The translations under genes were made by a program, and so were the position numbers. A stretch of DNA of 64,000 bases from Corbicula japonica. Taxonomy: Eukaryota; Mollusca; Bivalvia; Venerida; Cyrenidae. Shown here piece after piece: positions 12,046 through 22,277 of the stretch; the first letter of the stretch is position 1; each line of letters begins with the position of its first letter. The notes below the pieces were generated by a model that saw nothing but the letters and a program-made list of their open reading frames with translations, ran no database searches and was not told the origin of the DNA. Location: the NCBI GenBank assembly GCA_038501625.1, contig JAZAYU010001044.1, positions 34,737 through 98,736 of the forward strand. Reading direction: 5' to 3'.

Positions 12046-14120
12046 ACCAAAATTCGTTTTGCTGTTTCCGAAGACATTTGAGGTTTAAGTATATAATTAT
12101 TTGAAAAGTCACAGTATATTCTATTGAAGCGTATACGTTTGCGTTCTTCCGCCTACTGGTTTCTATGATGGGTTTAACTTTGCTTTTTTGATGTAATAAA
12201 TTTTGTATTTTGTAAAAGTATCATACTTAAAATATCGAGCCATTAACTTGAAAAATTGCCTGTTTGATAGCCTAATGCAATTTACATTCCCACAAATTGG
12301 TCTCAATGTTATATATTTCGTTCATACGTTCTGTTTAATTTTAACTTAAACGCATTTAAACAAATTTTAGACATTGAAATGTTTATTTATTTTACAAAGA
12401 GAAATATACATGTTTTACTTTTTACTACGACTTTGTCAAAATTAGTACTTTTTCTATTTCTTTCAAACCGTAGCAAAACGGCGTGAAGAATAACTTTTGG
12501 GCCACACTGCCTTAGACCATGCTTATTTAAGTCCAGGTTGCAATATATTTTCGTGTTTGGCTTCATTCGACGTTTTTAAATTATCGGCATAGTTAAGAAA
12601 AATGTCAACAGGTGAAATGACAAGACCAAGATGATTTTAGAATAGTACTGTCTGTGTCTGCAAGAACAACATTATGAGTGCAATTAACAAATAAGAACGT
12701 TCTATGACAAAATATATGCTATAAGAAATGACAAACATTTCGTGTTTAAAGAAGTTGCGTTTCTAACTTCTTTTAGTATACTTAGAATAGGAAGTTCTCG
12801 AAATCGTCCAGAGAGTAACAGGATGAGATATAAATAATTTAAACCAACATAACTGTTTCGCCTGACGTTCCACTATGGATTGGACGCGTTAATTGGATAG
12901 TTTTGTTGAACCGATGATCTCAGAAACATAATGACATTGACGTATTGAACTGGCCTAAATTTGTTTTATAAATTAAAACAAACATTTGAAAAACAAAAGG
13001 TATATGGTACCAAAGCAAAACAAATAAGTATATCTCTAGAAAGCTTCAATGCTTAGATGGTGCACAGCTTGGTTTTAAAATTTTGAAAAAGAAAAGAAAA
13101 ATACGTTTTACTTAAATTTACAATGTATTACATTTTGTATAATTTCTAAAATGTTGCTGTGAGTAACTTCCGTGAAGTTACGTTTTAATAAGCACATTAC
13201 AGAACGTAACGTTAACAGTAATAAAATTACTACTGCTAAAATTCAACATAAAGTATAAAATATAAATCACATAATTCCATATTCCTTTAACATATATTCG
13301 CATTAATCTGCCTGTAAGACTTCAACACATCATAAAAAAGAAACAAAAAATAATTGAAATAAAAATTTATGGAGAGAATCATGGACTCTGGTTTTATGTA
13401 ACTGATGTTTTATTTATACTGTTCCACGTGCACAACTTAGGAGTAGCCTTGTTTATATGAGCAGATATATCAGAATTATTCGCCCATATCTTTTCTTGTC
13501 TGATTCGAATATTGATCTTCCTATTGACTCAAATTATAATATCCAAGGTGACAGGCACTTCCATTTGAGTGAACGTTTTCTGGCTCATGTCTCTGTGTTG
13601 ATAAAACTGAAAGAAATATTAAACATTTTAATTTTATTTACTATAAAATGTGGGTGGTTTTCTACATGATTTACTTTAAAATGGGAAATACGCATATCGT
13701 AGTAGGTAATTTTCAGACACAGGATCAGTACACTTGTGACCAATTATGAAAATAACAAAACTCATAAACATTATTTATTATAAAACAAAAACAGAACGTG
13801 CGGGGTAATCACCTTTACATTGTCAACAACAACGTCAAATTTCATAGCAAATTTCAACCAGATTCATAAAAATCCATACATTTCAACCGGTAGATTAAGT
13901 TAATGACGCCTTGTTTAGCATACTCCTACAAAACCGGTGGTTGTACATAGTCAATAACGAAAAACCATACAACTTAAACATTTGCACTAGTGCAAGTATT
14001 TAGACATATGAAATTATTTATAAGATTTTAATAAAAAGCTAATATAAATCTAATATCAAAATAAGAACGTTCTTTATTTTTGCATGTTTGTCTTTCATTA
14101 AGACAGATATAAACATGTAC
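12046..14120. other. Gene-free AT-rich DNA downstream of gene 1
   Basis: No exon with convincing splice borders or coding character was found. If the gene 1 tail exon is spliced at 14121, its last exon(s) would lie here or further left; none could be placed. Confidence 0.4.
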
Positions 14121-14285
14121 CACTATATTCGTTCCCAGTAGTAGGATTTGACAATTGTTGATACACCGAGGATTCTGTCAAACCCTCTGTGTTTTCTGGT
14201 ACTGTATCTGGATCTTTTACTCTGAACCGGGTCTATTATTGTATTAACATAAACAGGCATTCGAGTAGATTGACTCTTCCTCTTC
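14121..14285 (-). CDS. Gene 1 exon 4: cytoplasmic tail, probably frame-broken
   Basis: Strong acceptor TTTTAG at 14286-14290. In the frame set by exon 3 it reads RKRKSQSTRMPVYVNTII and on to TAG. VYVN aligns with VYEN of gene 3. From about 14225 another frame carries VPENTEGLTESSVYQQLS and NEYSG, matching SETSVYEYLSEKTNENNYSG of gene 3. A small indel between the two parts would explain this. The exon end at AGTG|GTACAT is by analogy with genes 2 and 3. Confidence 0.5.
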
Positions 14286-17005
14286 CTAAAATCATACATA
14301 TTATTTAGAAAAACTCAGAGTGAGAGCTCTAACTTGAAACTATTTAAATAATGAAATATGACCAAATAAAATAATAAAATCCAATGCAGATTGAATCATG
14401 CATACAACCCTATTCTATATTTAATAATCCCCTACCCCAAAAATGAATTGCTTAAATGTTTAAATTAAAAGCATTAAATGAGAATTAAAGAAGTGCAGTT
14501 AAATGAACGCGCCATTCTTCTTTCATAACAGCTTAACGTCTCAATTCAACCGACATATTTTACAAAAGTACTCAAAGTTTATTACATTTCTTCTTAATTT
14601 TTATATAAAACCAACCTTTTCTTCAGTATACAAAAGACTGCCACGCTTCCTGCTCCTATCAGTATGACTCCAGCTAGAGTTCCGACAACCGCCCCAACCA
14701 TAACGTTCTTCTTTGCAGACTCCTCCAGCTGGTCTGGATTTGCTAAACAATGAATAAACTAGTGATTTTAATAAAGATGATATACATGAAAGTATGTCTG
14801 TTTTAATATGGGTTTTTTTAATTAAAAAAATTATGAATAATAAAATTGCGTATGTTAAGCATAATGTTGTTGTTGTTTTTTTTTAAATTTCATCTAGTAA
14901 TTGATATCTGGTTAAATACGAAGGAGCTTCGTTTCTTCTCTCTTAGAATATTGTATTGTCAACATCTTTAAAGTAAACAATTATTTTACCTCTTTTCGAG
15001 CGTAGAAATTTCTAAAAATAAATGAGGCTGTTGTAAAACATCATCTATGAAGTCTTCAGGACAACAAGTAGAGAATATTTTATAATCGTGTTAATAAACG
15101 AGTGACCACTAGAAACTGATATTTTCAAGAGGCGGGATAGTAAAAATATAAATGAAATTCCACAATTTCAAAAATAAATAAAATGTGTCATCTATATTTG
15201 ACTTGAAAACATAACAAAAAGTAATGTTAGGCCTACTAAAAAGCAGAACTTACATTCTTGCGTTGATTTCAACGTAACGACGGCGGTTGTTGTTATTTTT
15301 AGATCACACATCGACCCCGTAAAATCTGGTTTGCATCCAGAAAGACATGTTCCATTAAACCGGTAGCATTCAGATTGTTCGCTCTCCCTTTCTAAGCAAT
15401 TTATGCTGCAAGTCTTTTCACAGTAATCACCCCAGTACCCAGGATTACAGCCATTTGAACAAATCCCAGTATCTATATCACAAGCTGAATTGCCATTTGT
15501 CTTCAAACAGTTTCTATAACATGATTTATTGCATGATGGTGAATAGAAGTCATATCTGCATCGTTCACATATGTTTGGGTTTTGTTGTGTGCACGTGTCA
15601 CAGACCTTGTCGCACGTTTCATTACAGTAATATCCCGAAAACCCAGCTTCACACTTAGTACATTTACCTCCTATTTCACAACCATCTAGACAATTAAATG
15701 AACACGTATTTTCTACAGAACACTGATTATTTGAAAGACTGAAACCGCTTTCGCAGTTTGTACATGAGTAGGAAATGCCGTCATATTTGCATTCTTTGCA
15801 GTGTTTGTCAAGGTGTTGACAGGAGGTACATCTGTCTAAATTTATACAACTAAAACAGTCTTGAGAACATGGCAAACATTGTGAACGTATAGATCCACTC
15901 GTTGAGTTGTATTCATTTAAAAAGTAACCTGGTTGACACTGGTCACATTTATACAAATTTTCACATTTCAAACAATATGTAGAACATTCCGTGCATATTG
16001 GATATGTGGATCCCTGGAATGTATCTTGAAAATATCCATCCTTACAACCGTTTGTGCATCGTTGATTATTACAATCATCATCTCTGCAATTGTCGCAGTA
16101 ATTATTCGCACAGTCGATACCGTAAAACCCTGAGTTGCAAAGATAGCAATGACCATTAGTAACCTCACATCCTAAATAGCAGTTAAGAGGACATTGCATT
16201 TTACATAGAGCTGTTATATTCCAATACATTGGCTTACACGACCAGCATTGAACAGCATTTTTGCAACTGTTGCAGTGGTCCGGACAAGATACACAACCTC
16301 CGTAGTCAGCGAAGAATCCGAAGTTACAGTCCCAAGAAGTCACCTCTGAATCTAAATTTTAACATTATGAGATCGTAATGGTTGAAATTATTTTGAGCTA
16401 ATGACATTGAGGTTATTTTCAAAATTTTAGAACACTTATTCTCATAATGATGCGTGACTCAATTTTCTGATTTTTTTCTATAGGTCGATTCACCTAAATT
16501 TTTTGTCTAGCATTTAATTGTGCCAAGCATATAGTTCGTTAACAATCTTTTAACGTTTGTAAGTAGGCATGACTTATCAAATCAAAGGCAAATGATTTTT
16601 TAAAATATTGATTTGAGCTTTTTGGCTGATGAAAAACTCCTTATAATGTTTCCCCCTTTACTTTAAGGATACGTCTGTTATCACTCAGACGACCAGTGCA
16701 AATCCAGTCCAGCCAGCACATCCGTGCCATATGAGCAGGATCTACACTGTTCGTTTTTCCTTCAGAAATAACCTTAGGAATCAAATTAGATAGGCAAAAT
16801 AACTTTCAGTTTTACAGTTGATTTTGTATTTACCCATATATTGTTATTAAGGCGGCGAATGTTTTATCTTTAACAAATAATTTCGAACATTATATACTCG
16901 CCGGGCCTGACCGTTTATAATAGCCTCCTAATTAACAATAACATGAACTTAAATCGTGTAAAGATCGTTTTATAATAATCATCATTATATCTTTTGCCGC
17001 TGTTG

Positions 17006-17037
<32 letters not shown>

Positions 17038-17679
17038 GGTGGTGGTGATTTTGGTGGTGGTGGTGGTGTCAATTTACCAGTTCCACTCTGAGAAATTACG
17101 GAATTGGCTAATATTGGTATTTATCTAGCTATCTTTTCTTCAATATCATTTTGCATTTCAATGAATTTAACCTTCATATGTATATGGTAATAAATTACTG
17201 GTATTTATATGTTTAATATGTTTTAACTGTTTAAATGCTATATTTAATGTCCTTTTTAAGTGCGCAAAACACTTAAAGAAGCGATGCAGATTCTTCAGTC
17301 TTATAAATTTAAAATGTGTAGTTAAATTTTGTAGTCCGCTTTAAAATGGATATGTTTATTGTTTTTGAAGTTACTGTATTAAAAATATAAATCTTAATTA
17401 TTGATTATTAAGCACTCCAAAAGGTGTTACTATCAAACTTCAAAGCAAAATAGTATTTTGTAAGGTATCTGTTCATCTGTGTAATACTTTTTACTTGTAA
17501 CAGACGATTACGTAACTTTGATAATAAAATTCATAATAGAAAACTTCTGGTATCATTTACTTTTAACATTGATAATGTAACAACACATAGTTAAATACTG
17601 CAATTATAACCGTATACTTACTTACTACACTGCAAGCCAGTATCACAATCATGTGGTAGAGTTTTATCCGTTTTAACAT
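14121..17679 (-). CDS. Gene 1: multiple EGF-like domain type I membrane receptor (MEGF10/SCARF-like)
   Basis: Minus-strand gene of four visible exons: 17622-17679 (signal peptide), 15254-16351 (ectodomain), 14616-14742 (transmembrane) and 14285-14121 (tail). All borders are GT-AG and the phases are 1, 1, 2. The ectodomain is one continuous ~366-codon exon packed with paired cysteines and EGF/laminin-EGF-like modules (GYYCNETCDKVCDTC, CNPGYWGDYC, CKPDFTGSMC). Proteins of this kind are surface receptors for engulfment or scavenging, or pattern recognition; the ligand is unknown. The tail frame that follows the transmembrane exon contains VYVN but ends at TAG (14125-14123). A frame shifted by one base encodes SSVYQQLS and NEYSG, which match the gene 3 tail, so the tail seems broken or the splice model is incomplete. 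Confidence is high for exons 1-3 and lower for the tail. Confidence 0.8.
14286..14615. other. Gene 1 intron 3
   Basis: AT-rich intron between the transmembrane and tail exons of gene 1, bordered by GTTGGT and TTTTAG on the minus strand. Nothing else was recognised in it. Confidence 0.5.
14616..14742 (-). CDS. Gene 1 exon 3: transmembrane segment
   Basis: 127-bp exon with acceptor TTTAG and donor GTTGGT. It encodes a short acidic/basic stalk and then MVGAVVGTLAGVILIGAG and SVAVFCILKK: a glycine-rich membrane helix followed by basic stop-transfer residues. Its length and phases (1 in, 2 out) equal those of the gene 2 exon at 22773-22899, which supports both calls. Confidence 0.8.
15254..16351 (-). 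CDS. Gene 1 exon 2: cysteine-rich EGF-like ectodomain
   Basis: Begins after TTTAG (acceptor) with AT TCA GAG GTG and stays open for 1098 bp to GAA T, followed by donor GTAAGT. The first half has CxxC-type furin/GFR-like repeats and the second half laminin-EGF-like modules. Possible N-glycosylation sites include NITA, NSTS and NETC. A short threonine-rich linker precedes the donor. Beyond the donor the same frame runs on into intron as CKFCFLVG..., which is not part of the protein. Confidence 0.85.
16660..16775 (+). repeat. Family D dispersed repeat in gene 1 intron 1
   Basis: Contains gaccagtgcaaatccagtcc, cagcacatccgtgcc and caggatctacactgttc, the words shared by about ten fragments across the window (44.5, 55.1, 55.8, 58.6 and 60.9 kb among others). 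Confidence 0.55.
17002..17070 (+). repeat. (GTT)n then (GGT)n microsatellite
   Basis: About seven GTT units turn into a run of GGT units, interrupted once by gattttggt. It lies in gene 1 intron 1, between the signal-peptide and ectodomain exons. Confidence 0.9.
17622..17679 (-). CDS. Gene 1 exon 1: start codon and signal peptide
   Basis: ATG at 17679 opens MLKRIKLYHMIVILACSVV: basic residues, then a hydrophobic stretch, as expected for a signal peptide. Of two overlapping GTAAGT donors, the second is chosen because it leaves phase 1, which joins the phase-1 acceptor at 16351 in frame. Confidence 0.75.
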
Positions 17680-17954
17680 CTTTTACAGAAAACAACGTTC
17701 TGAAAAGGTAAGTGCAATACATAAATACTAAACCCCAGTGTTATTACATGCCTAAAATGCAGGGATACATCGACTTACAAAGTTATTGCTGATTTTGTCG
17801 GTATTAACTTTCGTATATTGTGCTTTTTTGCAATTTCAGTAAAGGTATGTGAAGCAACAAAATCAATGGCTTTTAATGCAGTGCATTTAAGAAAATTTCC
17901 TCATTTTAATGTGCCCTATGTTGATTTATTTCATATACGCAACTATTAGAATTT

Positions 17955-18345
17955 TATCAAATTAATAAAAATATTTTGATAAGATTTAAAATTTTGAAAC
18001 ATTACATCAACAGATTGTCATATTTGTAAGCTGAACATTATTCTTTTTATTAATTTAATACATCTAAATAGCCATTTTGCAATAATATGTCCTTTTGGCC
18101 TAGTTAAATAAGTGTATATTTCCAATAAAAATGATTGCAATGCAACCATTTTTTAATTTTAATAAGATTTAAAATGTCAAAACATTACATCAACAGGGTG
18201 TCATATTTGTATGCTGAACTTTATACATTTTATTAATTTTATTTTTAATCAAAAAAGCCATTTTGCAATAACATGTCATTGAGCCTAGATAAACAATTTT
18301 TTTCTTGAGAATAAAAGTTATTGCAATGCAACCTTTTTTTTTTAA
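17955..18345. repeat. Tandem ~190-bp duplication upstream of gene 1
   Basis: About 17955-18150 and 18155-18345 share gataagatttaaaat, acattacatcaacag, tgtcatatttgta, gccattttgcaataa and attgcaatgcaacc in the same order. No gene was seen. Confidence 0.7.
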
Positions 18346-18384
18346 TTTTTGCTTTATTTTTACGCAGAGAATGTTACCTTTTGT

Positions 18385-18710
18385 GCGTCTTTCCTACACT
18401 ACCATAAGGTCTCGTATGTCCATAAGGTTAACAGTAATGTAAAGGCATGATTAAACACTGTCTTCGCGTCTGATAAATGAATCCTCTTGAGAGACTGCTA
18501 ACTTTTGGCAAGTTTACAATCATGTTAAACGAGGATGTAACATTTAAAAAGTAGTTAATAAAATTATGACCGGTTTGTCTGACATTGGGCTCAATTGCAT
18601 ATGAATAATTTGTATTACTTTGTTGATAAGTCTCTTTTGTTGTCATAGTGGTTATATAAAGTAAGTTGTATTGTTTCAAAATATTGCAATATAGCAAGAT
18701 GGTAGCCAAA
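18385..18710. repeat. Upstream flank of gene 1, shared with 1.9-2.2 kb
   Basis: Matches 1915-2230 as described there. It may include the 5' untranslated exon or promoter of gene 1, but no donor could be assigned. The 93-aa minus frame over it lacks a known domain and is not supported as a gene. Confidence 0.45.
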
Positions 18711-19183
18711 CATATTTGATAAACATATTTAAATAAGTAACTTTTATTTTAATTCAGTACCTAGATTTTTTTTCGGTGTTCGCTGTATTAGCTCGCCTTT
18801 ACTTAACTTTTTTTAACCAACGAAGTGTTTTAATAATATGCTTTAACAATTAGAATGCATATACTATTGTGGCAGATAACCATCTAGCGAGGTTTTGTTA
18901 ACGTTAACCTTAACAACATTTTTACTCAGTTAAAATGACTTAGATCCAGATGTTTATTGGTAAATTCTGGAGTTTAAAGCCCACCGAAATTGTATCATTG
19001 TAATAAGCCTTTAATAGAAAACACACTCCGCGAATACGTCCGCGCGAATGTATTTTTTGTGGCTTTTGTGCTAGATAAATCATGAAATACACGAGGTTTG
19101 AAAACAACACATTTAAAGAGAAAGTTTAGAAATTTCTCATACATTCCTTATAAGGTAACATAATTCATAATTCTGTATCCTCA

Positions 19184-19380
19184 TCAAATATTAAGAAAAT
19201 GAATTATGATCCCAAAAATAACTGTATACATGAGAAAGGTGTTACCTGTTGGTGTATCGTTTACATCTCTATGTTTGCTAAGCGATTCTGCTGATGTTGA
19301 ATAAATGCTTAAAATAGCAGGTTCACTAGAAACCATATCACGTGAGATAATGAAATACCTACGTAACACCTCCACTACTT
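19184..19380 (-). CDS. Orphan exon candidate, receptor-tail-like
   Basis: Minus frame with LSIYSTSAESLSKHRDVND and TPTG followed by a GTAACA donor-like site. The decayed homologue at 9.95-10.06 kb lies at a comparable place below gene 1. It may be a further tail exon of gene 2 (its tail exon ends at 22121) or a leftover of a deleted copy. Tyrosine in a polar, serine-rich context fits a cytoplasmic tail. The upstream acceptor is unclear, so exact limits are unknown. Confidence 0.3.
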
Positions 19381-19955
19381 TATCTAGGTTTTTTCCTTTA
19401 TGAAAATGTTAAAGTGTCGAGTTTAAAATCTTCGTTTAAGTATGAATAACGTGAAAGTAACTTAAGCTTCCTTGCAACTTTAAAAGATAAACGAAATGTG
19501 CGCAAGATTAATATATAACTGTGCTAGAGTATTATTGGTTTAGGTACATAACTGTACATCGACAAAAACATCCATTTCAACATCTTTTTATAAAGAGTTC
19601 GACGGGAAATTGATTTTAGCTCGCCCCAGTGTAATAAAACGCAACCACAGTCTGTGCATTTTTATTTTTCACCATTTCTAAATATGTTCCGTGTTTATTG
19701 CCCATTGTTAAGTTTGGGAACATGCTTCTTGGCGTTTACCGCTTTACTTGGGACATTTACATACGTTGGTATATTCATTCATTAAATCTTACCCGAAATT
19801 GAAGACATATTGTGGATTGTTTGTGTTGCCAATTTGTTAAATTGTTAAATAGAAGTTCAAGGTTACAATGCAAATCGGCCACAGATTCTTGCTTGGTGTT
19901 CGTATTGGAGACATTAAATAGATGTTTTGTTTTGTTTTTGCGACGATGCCGTTTT
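19381..19955. other. Gene-free stretch duplicated at 10.1-10.5 kb
   Basis: Only short shared blocks with 10.1-10.5 kb were seen (aatttgttaaat, agaagttcaa). No exon was recognised. Confidence 0.4.
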
Positions 19956-20115
19956 TCAGCCGCCATACGACACAAACAACGCTACTGTAATATTGGAAAA
20001 GATGAAAAGGGAACTATGAAAGCCACCGAACACGAAAAATAAGAAAAAATGCAGGCTCTGTTTGATTGAGTCTGTTCATGGACAGTAATGGAAGTGCATA
20101 CTTCTGCCCACGCCC
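19956..20115 (+). repeat. Family A fragment
   Basis: Contains cagccgccatacgacac, gatgaaaagggaactatg, gccaccgaacacg and the tctgcccacgcc block, the same order as the family A junction at 780-920. It is truncated after about 155 bp. Confidence 0.75.
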
Positions 20116-21020
20116 CTTAGCTCCGTGGAGATTTTAATTATCGCTTGTGAAATCCAAATTTTGACAGAGATAAACGAAAACATGTAATAAGCGCTTTTTC
20201 AAAAGAAGCATCATACATGCGAAAAAAGAATGAAATAAACGCTAGTTTGAATACTAAAATAAATTTGTAAAATGGTTTAGAACAAATAAGTAACACATAC
20301 GATTTTAAATAACTTTCTTTCGTAAACAAACAGTTTACGTGTTAAGGAATTCACAATCTCTTCTATAATCAAGGTAGTTTTTAACGCTTCTTTAGATGTT
20401 CAAATATTCTCTTTAATATAAATGTTTGAATAGCACTTCAACACAGAAACCGTTTTAGGCGAGTTAAAAAAATACCGCTAAAGTACACGCATTTAAATGT
20501 GTGAAAACGTTAAAGCGTTGAAGCTTTAAAGTTGTTTATTGATGCATTACAATTAACAATGGAGATAAATAAATATCAATTTTTCCTTGAAAACAATCCA
20601 ATCATAACCAGTTATGAATAATATGAACTGCATCTTAATACCGCGTATGAGCTTGAATAAATTATAATTACTGGAAAAGGCATGATATTTATGATTATTG
20701 TATAAGGCATGATATTGATGATTATTGAATAAGGCGTGATATTTATAATAATTGGATCTTCGAGCATGCACTAAATAATCTCTTTTTTATCAGGCCTCAT
20801 GCATAAACGTTTACTCATAAACTTATAAAAATGAAATATTTTGCATAAATGCAAACGTTCATTTAATCTTTTGTAACAATACTTCATTTGATTATTCTTC
20901 TTTTTGTTTGGGAACATAGCCATTTGTTAAATTTGACTCTAGATGTCGAGTTTCTGTTTATTAAACCAACTAGAGCTTACTATGTGAAGTGCTGTACCAC
21001 CAAACCTCATTCAAGAGAAT
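20116..21020. repeat. Segmental duplicate of the 30.57-31.2 kb region
   Basis: gataaacgaaaacatgtaat at about 20168 and atcaggcctcatgc at about 20789 recur at 30580 and 31030, in the same order. This is the far left of the unit that duplicated gene 2 and gene 3. About 20370-20470 weakly resembles 9.95 kb and 19.25 kb. At 20690-20750 a short tgatatttatgattattg unit is repeated imperfectly three times. Confidence 0.55.
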
Positions 21021-21024
21021 GAAA

Positions 21025-21640
21025 GTAAGTTCTAGTTGGTTTAACTGCAAATGTACGAATGTTCCTTCCATGTAACATTTCATAACTTCAGTATTATTTT
21101 AACGTACGAACGGTAACAAACATGTGCTTATGGAAAACACTGCTGTCAAAGTTTATAGTTTTCTAATAGTTATGTTTTAACACCATCCTGGTGAATATAT
21201 AAACGTGTAAAATATTCCTCGTTGCAATATCAATTTCGAAAATCTTGTACTGTATACGCATTTCAATTTATCATTTCCTTGTCTAGTGAGTCAGCGTTTA
21301 CTTCAAATTTGGAAAGGGATAGAAGTCACATATTACCAGGTCTACTACTGTCACTGCATTTGTTAGAATGTTCCGCCCATATAACAATTCTTAACTTAAC
21401 CATATTACTTTATACAAACGGAGTTCGTACGGTAACAAATATGACCTAATGGAATAGCACCTCTGCTACTGCTGCTGCTACTGCCAAGGATTTATAGTTT
21501 TCTAATAGGTATGTTATAATACCCTACTGATGAATTAATAAACGTGTAAGATATTCGTCATTGCAATATCAAGTTTGTACAATCTGGTACTGTATATGCA
21601 TTTCAAACGACTTTTCATTTTCTTGACCAGTGAGTGAAAG
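21025..21640. repeat. Internal tandem duplication downstream of gene 2
   Basis: About 21060-21260 and 21400-21610 share tatagttttctaatag, ataaacgtgta, attgcaatatcaa and ctggtactgtatatgcatttc-like blocks. A third copy is at 31240-31440, downstream of gene 3. A short CTG/CTA run lies at about 21462-21484. Confidence 0.65.
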
Positions 21641-21805
21641 TAAACTTCTCCTCAGATGTACATTTATCTTCATTTCGTCAGGACTGAAACAGATGATAAG
21701 ACAGATAATTCGTTCACTTAGACAAAAACTTTTTCATGGACACTGATTAAAATGCTAATGTCTCTAATGGTAAAATCTCTTCAGTCCATTTGATTGTTGA
21801 TTATT

Positions 21806-21895
21806 GTAATACCATGCTCTCTTTTTCTCTCTACTTTTAGGCTGTGTGGGGAGGCTGTGTATGCTGGATGTGGCCATTCCTGATATCCAAATTTC
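21806..21895 (-). mobile_element. Family B end fragment
   Basis: About 90 bp with ctctctttttctctc, ggctgtgtggggaggctgtg and ggccattcctgatatcc, the constant end of family B with the rest missing. Confidence 0.65.
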
Positions 21896-22120
21896 ATTTT
21901 GTTCGTAAACAATGTTGCATATTTACGTGTTTGGCAGCTTTTAATGTTCTATTATAATTTACATGTACTAACAAACTGCTAACTTTAAAGAAAGAATATA
22001 TGAGAATTAGATATGTATTGTTAATGCTGCATTCTTCATTTTTGCACAAGTTTGTAAACTATCTATTGTTTATCAGCTACTTATATTTGAGTTCATCGGT
22101 TTAAATAACCAACAACTTAC

Positions 22121-22277
22121 CACTGTAATTATTTTCGTTTGTTTTGCCGGACAAGTGTTCATACACTGAGGTCTCTGAAGACGGAACACTCAGCTCTATG
22201 GATTATTAGCATGTTGAGAAATGTCAGTTCCGGCATTTTCGTAAAACTGTGAACGCAACTGTGGTGTTTTTCGTAAT
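22121..22277 (-). CDS. Gene 2 exon 4: cytoplasmic tail with 10-bp deletion
   Basis: Acceptor TATAG, donor GTAAGT. It is 157 bp against 167 bp in gene 3. The missing block lies between two GGAT copies (plus strand ctctatggat then tattagc; gene 3 has ctctatggatgatgttggat). The deletion shifts frame and places TAG directly after NNP. YEN (possible Grb2-type SH2 site) is retained; the YEHL motif is lost. Confidence 0.75.

Noticed and set aside
15455..16168. Several 66-67-aa frames over the gene 1 ectodomain
   Set aside because: Shadows of the coding exon in other frames or on the other strand.
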